Source: Setaria digitata | Lineage: Eukaryota; Nematoda; Chromadorea; Rhabditida; Setariidae | NCBI GenBank assembly: GCA_003640385.1 | Contig: RCAB01000970.1 | Coordinates: 1-10,334, forward strand | DNA: 10,334 bases | Direction of reading: 5' to 3' | Part shown: positions 1 to 9,800 of the stretch, in pieces | Layout of the letters: every line of letters begins with the position of its first letter | Numbering within the stretch: position 1 is the stretch's first letter | Translations under genes and position numbers: made by a program | Notes under the pieces: generated by a model | What the model was told of the DNA's origin: nothing | Database searches by the model: none | What the model saw: only the letters and a program-made list of their open reading frames with translations

Positions 1-454
1 ACAAGGAAAAGTATTTGAGCACTCTTGGGCAAAATTACGGTCCTTTTACTTCTCGACCAGGTTGTTGCTGATAAAATGAATGAAGCAAGTCAATTTTACT
101 TTCCCTTGTGTTCTTAAATTTAACTCTCATCTTATGATCGATCCAAACTTTATAGGGAAGTTGAATCTCCAAAACAATTCATAATGTATATTACTAACAA
201 ATTTTATCACACAAATGAATGTCATCTTGGGAGTGTTCATAAATAATAAGTAAGCTTCCTTATCCTTGGATCTAAAATGAAATATCAAAAGCAAGATGAA
301 ATCCATGGACAGAAAACCATTTGGTTAGTACTATGATGCCTGACGATTATTCTAAGTAGTTGATTTTTCATCTTGTAGCAATATATCCTGAAAAGAAAGT
401 GGATAAGTTTCTTATCAAAGATTTTTTGAAGTATACATAAAATAATATAGCTTT
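1..454. other. 3' flank of the phosphatase gene, no gene seen
   Basis: No conserved protein block, RNA gene or repeat recognised on either strand. No canonical AATAAA is found on the minus strand between the stop at 455 and the window edge, only variants such as AATAAT near 351, so the transcript end cannot be placed. Confidence 0.6.
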
Positions 455-718
455 TCAATATACAAGTGGTAAATGAAAGTTAGACGAAATTGGTAACTTT
501 CTTGAAAGCATCTTTAAAAGTACAAAAAAAGGTTTGAAAAGCAACAAATATCTCTTTAGCATACTAATGAAGAGAAGTACGATTCCAGCTACTAGGAGTG
601 TTATCCACACGGGATGCGTAGATTGAACGGTCTGATCCAGATAAACATCAGGCAAGAAATGGTCACCTTGAGCTTCACTATAGACTAGTTCTACTGAAGC
701 TGGGGCTTGCTTGACTTC
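455..718 (-). other. Phosphatase exon 4: PDVY block and hydrophobic C-terminal tail
   Basis: The acceptor is TTATAG at 724-719 and the exon is read in phase 0. Residues 152-187 include SVELV and PDVY, which align with the STVKMV and PDVY segment of DUSP14 and so confirm the join. Residues 188-205 (VWITLLVAGIVLLFISML) form one continuous hydrophobic helix, followed by Lys206-Arg207. A second hydrophobic stretch at 208-222 comes next, then a short polar and basic end. With no signal peptide at the N-terminus this is the layout of a C-tail-anchored protein, with the enzyme facing the cytosol from the ER, mitochondrial outer or another membrane. The membrane role is inferred from composition only. 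Confidence 0.75.
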
Positions 719-2625
719 CTATAAGCAGTACGAGAATAGTTTGATGCTGCAATAAATACTGCTAAAACTAAATGAATTTCTGATTTTCCAAAAAAATTTA
801 CACCTCTTCTTTCTTTGTAATTTGACGTGTCGTAAATCATCTGCTTTCTGAAGTTTTAAAGTTTCGGAATTAAGCAGAGAAAATTAGCAAGAAGCTTTGG
901 AGAATGTTAGAAGGGCAGTTAATGTTAAGGGATGAGAACATTTCTAAACAGTCAGTGGACTAATTTCGAGATATTCTAAGGGCTTTGAAGAAGAATTAAG
1001 CTTTGTGAATGCTAGAGATTGCTGACCTGTTCGAACCGAATAAGTTGTCTCCAAAAGCCAAGATTAGGTCTAACCAAAGGCCTCTTAGAAACCATCAAAT
1101 AGTAAGCTTCACGGAGTGATCCACACCGGTATTTAGTGAGAAAAGCTAGACAGATTGTGGCTGATCGAGACACCCCCGCGACACAGTGAACTAGCACTGC
1201 CCCACCGTCTGCTATCACTCCTTCTATCTACAATTTCCTATTGTATACCTTTTAAGGATTTCTGGAAGAAGTTTAAAAATTCTCAAAGATTGCTAATTAA
1301 TATCACGAAATTAATGGGGTTGATGCTATGTGCACACATTTTTATCTATAGTAGTCTTGCTTTGCTAGAAAGCTGATATCATATAATCAACTTCAGCTGT
1401 GCTCAAAAAGTAAGGAAACAGTGATGATAGTTAGAGAGCAAGTGATGTGGTTTTTCTAGCCTAGGTTGGAGAAAACAGATCGAGCTTGATTTATGCAAAA
1501 AGAGTCATGCAAAACTTTTGTTCTGTTACTTTTCATGATTCAAGTTTGAATTTCAGTTAACATCTAAGACTTAGAGTAATAGTCTTGTTAACTAAAATTC
1601 AAATTTGAATCATTAAAACAAATGTTTGTTTTTACGTGTTTTTGTGTCATTATGACACTCTAAACGGCTTAAGAAGGAAAAAAAACTGCATAATTGTTTC
1701 AACCTGCCTGATCACTAACGGCTTCAAGATGAGAATAAATATTGGTTTCTGATGTGTCGTCGATCCATAATTTCACGCGTGGTATATTGCCCAACACTTT
1801 TAAATTGGGCACCTGAAGATTTAAAAAAAAAAAAAAAAAATGTGAATTTCATAAAATTTAGTGTACACATTCTAAAGGTTTCGAAAATGAGGCCTATACA
1901 TTTTGATATATATTTAAGGATTAATATTTCGTCGTTTAGACAAACAGTTAAAATTCACTACATTAAAATCGCTTTTTTTTTTCTTTAATCTAATAAATTG
2001 TAATTTAACTAACTATATGGCATATAAAATTCCATAATTATGTAAACAATATTAATCAATATTGATAAGTGAATTAAGACCGTCAGTATTTCTGGTGAGG
2101 AAAATTTTAAGATTTTCCGGCACCGCATAAATATTTAGCGACTAATTAGTTTGATTTAAAAATACAAACTCACTTACTCAAATCAAAAAGTAAGTAAGAA
2201 ACTTAAAAACTGAATTCGCAAAAAAAGCAAAAATATTAATTTTTCGAAGCATCTTAGGAAGAGAAGCACAAACAGACACACAGGTTATAATGAAGTTGGC
2301 TTTGCAGAAAAATAGGTACTAAATGTTTTAAATGTTGGAGAAAGGAGTAACTTGGTAACAGACTGGAAGTCGAAGCCAAAGTGTCGCTCCAACTACTTCA
2401 TCTAGACGACCAGCTTAATTACCAAACATCATCGGCTACTGTTAATGACAATAACTACCATCAAAAAAGGCAACGAACTTCATTAGTTGCATTAACGATC
2501 ATTGTTATTCCATACTTTTCAACATTGGCTCGATTTAGTTCTTTAACCCCACAAATGAAGAGACCAGGTACTATCTGTGAGAACTTGGCGTATTCTGCGT
2601 CGAGTTCATGTGATGCAGGATGCAT
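455..2625 (-). CDS. Atypical dual-specificity protein phosphatase, DUSP14/18/21-like, four exons, predicted tail-anchored
   Basis: Predicted to remove phosphate from Ser/Thr and Tyr in proteins; the substrate is unknown. Coding exons in order are 2625-2479, 1812-1704, 1223-1027 and 718-455, with intron phases 0, 1 and 0, giving 717 nt or 238 residues plus TGA. The order of blocks matches DUSP14/18: VPGLFICGVKEL, then GITMIVNATNE, the general-acid loop IDDT (Asp68 aligns with the family acid), HCVAGVSRSA with Cys99 and Arg105, the RPLVRPNLGFW block, and PDVY at 174-177. The start is the first ATG after a TTTTTCAG acceptor; the frame stays open a little further 5', so an upstream coding exon is not excluded. 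Donors are GTTCGT, GTTGAA and GTCAGC. After PDVY the protein runs into a hydrophobic tail rather than the short end I expect of DUSP14. No canonical AATAAA is seen between the stop and the window edge. The family call is firm; the exact orthologue is not, so no symbol is given. Confidence 0.9.
1027..1223 (-). other. Phosphatase exon 3: catalytic P-loop
   Basis: Residues 86 (split codon) to 151. It begins after an ATAG acceptor (1225-1224), which joins in phase 1 to the GCAG donor of exon 2. This choice keeps the spacing from the general-acid loop to the catalytic Cys the same as in DUSP18. A competing acceptor six bases upstream (TTGTAG) would need a phase-0 partner and fits less well. It contains VLVHC, the complete HCxxGxSRS nucleophile loop, and LVRPNLGFWRQL, the C-terminal block typical of this subfamily. 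All active-site residues are present, so this is an active-type enzyme and not a STYX-like pseudophosphatase. Confidence 0.88.
1530..1618. repeat. Near-perfect 89-nt inverted repeat (hairpin) inside phosphatase intron 2
   Basis: Arms of 32 nt at 1530-1561 and 1587-1618 are reverse complements except at three arm positions (5, 15 and 25). Inside them a second perfect 6-bp stem (AAGACT at 1566-1571, AGTCTT at 1581-1586) closes a 9-nt loop, with a 4-nt bulge on one side. Arm 2 contains the perfect 14-bp palindrome ATTCAAATTTGAAT (1597-1610), and arm 1 a one-mismatch copy of it (1538-1551). The host intron is 480 nt (1703 to 1224). It could be a small non-autonomous transposon remnant, a precursor of a small RNA, or a cruciform-prone palindrome; no target-site duplication is visible. 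Confidence 0.85.
1644..1658. repeat. 15-bp perfect palindrome
   Basis: GTGTCAT, a single central T, then ATGACAC, lying 25 bp from the long hairpin and in the same intron. It resembles a dimer-binding site but no factor can be assigned. Confidence 0.7.
1813..2478 (-). other. Phosphatase intron 1
   Basis: This 666-nt phase-0 intron has donor GTTCGT and acceptor CTTCAG. I see no coding segment in it. The right end carries a T18 run on the gene strand. A short stem (GGAAAAT/ATTTTCC, about 2099-2118) and a 7-bp ACTTACT/AGTAAGT stem near 2170-2197 are visible but unremarkable in such A+T-rich DNA. Confidence 0.75.
1823..1840 (-). repeat. Homopolymer A18/T18 next to an acceptor
   Basis: Eighteen consecutive A on the plus strand are T18 in the gene's direction and end ten bases before the exon 2 junction. 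This makes it the polypyrimidine tract of that acceptor. Runs this long are prone to length change and to sequencing error. Confidence 0.9.
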
Positions 2626-2651
2626 CACCTCCGACAAAAGGTCAGTTAGCA

Positions 2652-2659
2652 CTGAAAAA
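2652..2659 (-). promoter_or_regulatory. Strong 3' splice acceptor 26 nt before the phosphatase start codon
   Basis: The minus strand reads TTTTTCAG here, and the first ATG of the phosphatase frame follows at 2625. A TGA in the coding frame lies a few codons upstream of the acceptor, so the mature message must begin or be joined here. In a nematode this could be either the end of a cis-spliced 5' intron or a spliced-leader trans-splice site; the sequence alone does not separate them. Confidence 0.5.
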
Positions 2660-5600
2660 TCTCAACATGCATATGTGGCTGGATCCGATTGAAGAGAAAA
2701 GTCTCACTGAAAGGACCTTCGCATCATCACAAATTAATTATTCTGTGTTAGGACATAAATGAGGTTTTGGCAAAGTGTGTATTAAATAAGCTGATCAAGA
2801 TATTTTGTCGCACAGTTTTTTGAATTTGACTACTCAAGATTTCCATACAATTCTAGATTATTAGTATTCGAGTTAGCAGCACTTTTGCATGTAAATATAT
2901 GTATTCGGAATATTCCTATGGTTTTTAACAATCAATCTTAAAAATAATCTATCCACTAAAGTGATTTGACGACATACTGAAAGGAGCCAAGAAAAGAATA
3001 AAAACTTCAAAAAAAGGAAGATTAGATCGATTTTCAGTTGTTCACTTATGTTCAAGGAATAACAATCATAAATTTAACTTCTATTCATGAAGGAAGAAAG
3101 AGAAATAATTTGTTGCAACACGACTGTAATTTAATTTACACTTTTCAACATTTGAAAGGGCAGCGAAAATAAATAAATCAGCTATTTTCATTCGATATCT
3201 AAAGTATTAGCCTGAGCAATAAATATCCAAGGTGCGGACCAGTTCGAAGTCATAAAGTGTCTACTTCCTCACTCGGTCTAAGTGAAAACATTAGTATCGT
3301 TAGGTTCAACGATGGGTCGAAGTAGCCGAATGGTCACTGTGAGTAAGGTGTAGAGGGACGCCCTGATAGAAGTTAGTGAAATCTAATCAGTGTTGACGAA
3401 AACTGATCTCGTATTATTTCTGACTAGCAGCTATTACACTGTTTTCACATCATCAATCAAATGCTTCCATGTCTTTGGACTAAAAAATGAACAGTAGAAG
3501 AAGATAGACTATAACCTCAAAGGAATATTAAAATCGATAACAGGAAAAGGTACAGAGAAAATATTTCACTCTGATCAGACGTAGCGAGGATTAGTGTAGA
3601 ATTCAGGTAGAAAGTTAAGAATAGGCAAGAAATAATTGAGTTGAGATGAGACTTCCCCAATTATTGGAGTTTTTTTAGTTAGTTCAAGTTCCACAAGCAG
3701 TAGATTTATGGTATTTTTTTAGTCGCGTGATTCCACGTTCTAAGCTCAATCTTACTTCTTCGGACTTAAGACAGCAGAATAAAACCAAAATCTTGAGTTT
3801 GAAAGTGAAAAGAATTATTGTTTTGAACTAGAATGGCTAGAGCATTAATTTCAAATGAACATCACTGAATCTTTTCTTCATGTTTAAGATTATCTTTCGT
3901 ATGTGATAAATTTTGTCTTTATATTAATACATTTTAAAACGGAGCTTGAAACTCGTCCAGAGAACATATCCTTTTGAAGTTTAGTAACGAGAAAGTAGTA
4001 AATTAGACGCGGTCCTTCGAACTATAATGAAATAGCGAAAAGATTATATGCAACTTTAGCCCCAAAGGAATATACTAAATAAATTTCCAATTAAAGCTTG
4101 AACGACAGGTAAATGGAACGTGCAAAATTATTTTAGACATCAAATTATAGTGCAAAAAGTGTATAATCAGTTCGCGGGCCAGATCTTAAATATAATTGAA
4201 CGTCGTTGATCAAAATTCAGCTACGAGGGATAACAAGAGAAAGGGAACATCATTTTCGAGAAATATTTGCAGTCTCTCTATTTTTGTCAAATCTCAAAGG
4301 TTGTGTTTAAACTAGCAAAGATCAAAAATCCTGGCAGCTTCAAATAATTTATAAAATTTGACTTCGATGAATTTAATTCGCAAAGGTAAGATGGTATGAG
4401 AGGATTGGCTTTGAATCTTTTCAATCATCCTGCACCGAAATCACTTCTAGTTGATCAAATGAACTAGGGAATATTTTTAGTAAGAAAAACTGCATCAGTA
4501 CAAGGATATGAGATGCAAAGGTACATTATTTCGATAATTTCAAGGTTAAACAACCGAGAGAAAGAGAAAGGTGGTGTAGGAAGTGAGAGAGTTCATAACA
4601 AAGTCTTACATCACTTTTGCTGTGGAAGGTTGTACAATTCCACTGATAAAAACTCCGAATGTACTGAATAAAAATTAAATGAATCTTTTCCCAAATAATA
4701 TAATATGAACTTTGTCATCACTAATTAATTTCCTTCCACATCAAAGTTACCTTAACAAATATTTTGAGAAATGAGACAAGTAGAGGATGGAACCTTTCAA
4801 AGCTTTTCAGAAATCAATAAACTTCCATTCTAATTAGTGTTTCTTTCGTTACACAGTTTCAATATTTGATTACAAACCACTAAATAATTCGTAACTTACT
4901 GACCTGTTCTGATTTTAAAAACTCGGATCTAAGTTTGTGTATTTTTGTATACACATAATTAAAGACCACATCAGTTCCACAAAGTATCGGTTCTTGTGGC
5001 ATCCAAACACGATGTAAGTATGCAAGAGATTCCTTGAAAAGCCTTCCGGAACTGTGATCGTTTTAATTATTTTAAGAAATGCGGACAGACGGATAGACTG
5101 AATAAATCCTTAATACCTATTTATCTAATACCTAATATCTAAAACCGATTCATCAGGCGGTGTTTACGTCAAAATGAACTAAATTGAATATAATCTTGCT
5201 TAGCTCTGCTTTCTGACTTCCATTTTGAAATGAAGCGAGCTGAACGACAAAGCAGACAACACAAACGATGCAAGTAAGACGTGCTAATAAAAAGTGCTAA
5301 CAAAATGATTCCAAAGAAAAAATGTTAAATGAGAACAAGCCAAAGATGTTAATGTGCGGATAGAGTTAGTTGATAAGCCTGGCTGCTGCAACACACTGGC
5401 CTTAACTGCTTGACAGATAAATGTTTGAAAAGTAAGCAGTCCTTGATTGGTGCAGCAAGTTTTGTCCTCATTACCCAATAAGCAGTCATTTCGTAGTTAT
5501 TGATGAGCAAGGCGAGTCAAAATGAGTGGTGTTTCACTTAAATTAATTTGAAGAAAAGAAACACTGGAGCATATTCAACGTTAAGTAGGTCGCAGCTCAT

Positions 5601-6233
5601 CGCACTGCCAGTACATATCTATGGCTACTTTTTTATCAAGTTTATTTCATCTCTTAGTTCCTTTTATAGTAACTTTCTGGCATTGATTTTTGCTTGTGTC
5701 ACCTGAAATTAATCGTAAAAGTCTTGAGTGATCCATCGGCACTGTTTCGTTATCTGAGTATAAAATAATGCAACTCCAACATTCGGAAAACATGAATACT
5801 GAAAATGATTGCCATATCTTGCAGAAATTTTACTTTGTTTGCTAACAACACAAGTAATCATTGACAATAACACAATATCACTTCTAGCCACGACCATTTC
5901 TTCTTCACGTTACATTATAAAAGCAATTTTTAATCATCATATACCAAATGAGTGTGATCTAATGAATGAATTTCAATTTTGGCACAACTTACACAAATTA
6001 GCAAAAAAGTTGTAGAACAGCTAGCAATTTAATTTTCCACAACTGTCTTTTACACAGTGATAGCAAATCATTGAGAATGAGTAATTGAAGAGATGCCACT
6101 GCCACAATTATATTTCTAGCAAGAATTCAGCTTTTCCCGTAATAAATTTGAAATATCACTGATTGAAAGGCGAATGGAAATGTGAATTTCAAGATTGTGT
6201 ATTGAGAAAGAAGGAAACTGTTCCAGAATTCAA
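2660..6233. other. Intergenic stretch between the PDE1 and phosphatase genes
   Basis: About 3.6 kb separates the end of the PDE1 frame from the phosphatase start, both on the minus strand. Open frames here are below 70 codons, lack recognisable motifs and do not join across splice sites. The part next to 2660 should hold the phosphatase promoter and perhaps a 5' non-coding exon; the part next to 6233 should hold the PDE1 3' untranslated region, with a variant AATACA signal about 30 nt after the stop (6203-6198) and the first AATAAA only near 5646. Apart from the patch at about 3230-3420 I see nothing else in it. Confidence 0.6.
3230..3420. other. Less A+T-rich patch with Pol III box-like strings, origin unknown
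   Basis: By eye this stretch has more G and C than its flanks. It contains TAGCCGAATGGTCA (3323-3336), which resembles the A box of Leu/Ser tRNA genes, and two B-box-like strings, AGTTCGAAGTC (3241-3251) and GGTTCAACGA (3303-3312). The order is wrong for a tRNA gene because both B-like strings precede the A-like one. Segments at 3258-3275 and 3339-3354 are imperfect inverted copies. It may be a decayed short repeat or transposon fragment. Confidence 0.25.
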
Positions 6234-6823
6234 TTACTCTGCGACGGCAGCTTGGCCTTTCTTCTTCCGCTCTTCCTCTTCTGCAATGGCCTAGCATTAG
6301 TTCTCTAGTTCTTACCTGGAGACCTTAGAGGAAAGTACCAACCTCTAACAGCCTGCTTCTTCCACCGCTCTTTGTTTTCGCGCATAAATTCCGCCCATGG
6401 AGTTGGTATTTCTAATTTCCCGGCGCTATTCAGTGGTAAAGAGCGCAATGGACTGCTTGCCTCACTGTTGTTTGTATTTCCTCTGAAAAGCGTTAGCTCT
6501 TCCTTTTTGAAATCTAACGAAACTTTACGGTGCCATGATAACGAGTTGATTAAACGTCTTATTTTAGTCAGTCTAGGTCTATCGCCTTGTTCAACTTAGG
6601 TCTTTCTTAAGGTATGACAGAGACCTTAGCTCATATTCATGAATGGATGGAAAAGAAATAAGTGTTCCGGGTGCTTCGCTGATTTCAACATTTGATGATG
6701 CGTCAACTTTTTCCGATGGCAGGAAAGTATTTGCAGATCGCAGCGGTACTAGCGGCTCAACTATTTTCGTCAACATTTCCTCACAGATAATCATAGTCGG
6801 TTCGACAATAAAATCAATAAATC
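6234..6823 (-). other. pde-1: PDE1 clamp, linker and charged C-terminus (last three exons)
   Basis: Exon 6823-6625 completes GFIDFIVEPT, which carries the base-stacking Phe, and then enters a Ser/Glu-rich linker. It is left at the donor AG|GTCTCT, because staying in frame hits a stop at 6591. Exon 6482-6343 follows a textbook acceptor (CTAACGCTTTTCAG) and encodes LPLNSAGKLEIPTPW and FMRENKERWKK. The last exon, 6280-6234, gives EEERKKKGQAAVAE and stop. The final intron chosen here is 62 nt (GTTGGT to TTGCAG); other donor and acceptor pairs keep the frame and change only a few residues. Confidence 0.75.
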
Positions 6824-9800
6824 CTGTTAATTGAGAATTAAAATTTAGTACTTTAATAACGAAGAATTTGACAGGGTGTTGCATAAAATATTGAATAAAT
6901 CATTCCTTAACAAAATAAATTTTTTCTACTGACCTCGTCGATTGCATTAAGGGAGAAGAGCCCGATTTTTAATTTCCGCGTAGCTAATTTCAGCTTACTA
7001 GAGCTTTTAGTATGGTGAGCACTTTAAGTCCCTAAGTATTGTTTAAGTTTTAGGGACAGTATTTTCCCTCTTCTTTCATTACTCAATTTCAGTTTATCGC
7101 TCTAGGAAATTCTAACCGATTTGTGAGTCAGCAACATGTACAGTGTTTCTATCACAAAGTGGAGAGTACGGTAGACCCATGCTAGCTTCTAAATCGCCCT
7201 GGCGAAAGAATTCTTCGAGAACTCCTTCGGTCCACCGGGAATGAAGTTCCCACGGTTTCGAGGCGTGCGATATATCACAAGCATGCACAATGAGACAAAC
7301 AGCTTTCGTCTTATCAATGCTAAAAGAAAAGATTTCAGTCTAGATGAATTTTTTCCCAGGCTTTCCAAAGTATTCGCGATCATTTCATACAGCGAAATGG
7401 CCTAAGTCAAATATCAAAGCAAAAAATTCAAAGCTGTTCTATCACCCAAAAACGAATCAGGTACGGCCTGAAGCTGAAATATCCTGAACATTCGTTTGAA
7501 ATAAAATTTGCTTTACCCTTCGGGTGATGACAACATAGCTCTCATAGTTTTGATCTGTGCGAAATGACTCGACATATCAGTTGCGAGTACTATTTCAATT
7601 AGCAAATTGCGTAGCTCTCTGAAAAAAAGGCACCACTAACCTTTGGATTGATTTTGAAAAGTAAAGATAAAGAATGGATGGGACCAATTGGTTACCTGAA
7701 TTCTTCCCTCGTTAACCTTTTCAGGATATTCTTGTCCTCATCTTTCAGTAAGCGAAAAGAGGCGCTAACATGATGGTTTTCCAGAACATTTCGGTCATTA
7801 TATAACAAGGCGTAATGCGATCTTCAATAACATTTTATCCAGTGGACTAATTTCAAAAGTAGCCACTGGTAATTGATAAAACTGAATGATAGGCTTAACA
7901 TGATACTGGTTGATGTCTATTTCATGTCACTTCAGGTATTTTAAAGCAGCAAGTACACAGATCAGTATATAGATATATAATTTTGTGCACACAATATTTC
8001 CTTATCTAAAGCTTTTACTGCAACTCACTAATAAATTTTTACGGGAAACAAGAGTAGGATACTAGAAATAGCTAGAAAAGGTAGAATTTCGATTTCGGAC
8101 TCGAAAAATAGACCAAGTTTTTTCCTAGTTTTGTAACTGAATTTTTCGAGTGTAATCTTTCAAGGATTCAAGAAATTTGAGAAAACTTCAATATTAAAAA
8201 GTCTTTTTGTGCCAACAAATTAACCGGTACCATACTAAGAAAAATGAAGCATTTAAACTACCCAGCTTGTATATGGAAGTTGTTTGTGTGGCCTGTATGC
8301 TGATAATCATGTATCATGGCACCAAATATAACTGCCAGTGTATCCAGGTCTGATAAGCTTGTCTGCAAGTTATTCTGTCATCTTGTCCAAACTTGTTATT
8401 TCGCACAATACAGTTCACTCGTCATTTTTCGTCCCAACTTGTCGTATCGGTGAGAGGAAGATAAAAGCAGCAATGTGAGCCAGTAATTATTCCCTTACAC
8501 TGGTGGAGATAAAGCCTTAAAATAAAATAATCAAATTAAAGCCTACTGCGAAGCCAGTCTGTGACAGCATGAAATGTGAAGATGCCGTAACATCCGCAGC
8601 ATGAACGATGTTGTGATATGGGTTGTTGTGCTTGCTGTATCCTACTTCCAAGGCTCCAAGGTAATTCTCAAGCGTTTGCATTGGAATCTGCAACATTAAT
8701 GCTGAAGCACATCCATTGTTACATCTTCCCGTCTAAAAATGGCTAATCGAGAATTGCTGAACTAAACCTTATAGCGGTCAAGGAAGCGATATCGGTTGAA
8801 AAGTTCCATCCCAACGTACTTCAGTGCATGACCTTCCGATACTTCGTTCAATTGGAAGCAGTCAAACGACCAGCTGTTCAGATTCTGCAGTTTTTTTCAC
8901 TTATCATCACTCCTACTTCTGTATTATGAAGGATTTCATAGAATTATCCAATTACTTCTACCTCCGCACATGAATCTCTATGCACCAACAGTAACTACTA
9001 ACTAATTGCGATTTTGTTTATTCAGAAGCAACAATTTCGAAGCATCAGTTACTACTTGCGGATCATAATCACTCTCCTAACACGCACAATATTTCCTCTT
9101 TTTACTCCGCGTAATCATCACTAGTATAATAGTCATTCCATGTGCATGCGAAGAAGAGTAATTAGATTCAAATCAAGAATCAAGAGAAAAAAATTTTTCC
9201 AAACATTTGCAAAGAACAACAAGTCCAAGAAACCTCCATTAATGCAGCAATTTCCTGCGGTACTGAAGGAAGTAATATCTGCGTCTTTCGAAACATCCTA
9301 GAAGCAATGAATCAATTCATTTCCTTCTTTCAGTAATATTTTTTCAGTAACCATAATTAGAAGTCCTCTGACTTTGGTTATGTCAGCACCGTTCAATTAT
9401 ATTTAATGCTTGAAATGCTTACTTGTCAAAAAAAATTCCTGTCAATATGGCATTTGCAACAGATTTAAGTCTTGGTTTTTCACGTTTCGAAAGTATTGAC
9501 TGTCTTGTGAATGTTGTTGCTATCCACTCACGCACTTCATCGGAAACCGCTTCCGGTCTAACTTCTGCCAAATCATCCTCCTCATCGCAGATACGTCTGC
9601 AAGAGAAGTCAGTAACATCTTTTTTGATTCCATCAGCTTCTACTTTCTAATTTCTTTCAATTGTGGCAAATATTGCATAGTAAAATAAAATTCTGCAAGC
9701 ACTCTCTGAGGTTTTCAAATCTCCATTTGTAAAGAAACTTTCGAGACATTAGTCAAATGCCTTGGCTCTCAGTCGTACACGCTTCCTTAGATTCCAATAC

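Noticed and set aside
1155..1376. Plus-strand open frame of 73 codons
   Set aside because: It is antisense to the phosphatase catalytic exon and has no motif.
1541..1549. CAAGTTTGA, like the end of the nematode SL1 leader
   Set aside because: No rest of the leader, no donor or Sm site follows. It is part of the near-palindrome in the hairpin arm.
1752..1988. Plus-strand open frame with a Lys run
   Set aside because: The Lys run is the A18 homopolymer, and the left part is antisense to phosphatase exon 2.
2381..2692. 103-codon plus-strand open frame, the longest simple frame in the window
   Set aside because: It lies opposite phosphatase exon 1, which has clear family motifs on the other strand. 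The plus-strand peptide has no recognisable motif.
3303..3336. tRNA gene
   Set aside because: The B-box-like string comes before the A-box-like string, and no acceptor stem or anticodon arm can be drawn.
5284..6015. Short open frames of 62-68 codons on both strands in the intergenic stretch
   Set aside because: No motifs, no matching splice phases to anything near, and lengths expected by chance.
6643..6834. Plus-strand frame opposite the GFIDF exon
   Set aside because: Shadow of the PDE1 coding exon on the other strand.
7189..7383. Minus-strand frame of 64 codons starting before the PDE1 exon
   Set aside because: It is a different frame over exon 7319-7117. The frame with VHACDISH and FFRQGD is the real one.
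9423..9650. Plus-strand frame of 75 codons
   Set aside because: Antisense to the PDE1 exon with VREWIATTFTR.
9749..9800. Basic, Trp-containing peptide (QKYWNLRKRVRLRAKAF) as a calmodulin-binding helix
   Set aside because: It resembles such a helix in charge, but reading through it reaches a stop and offers no donor in the phase needed by the next PDE1 exon.
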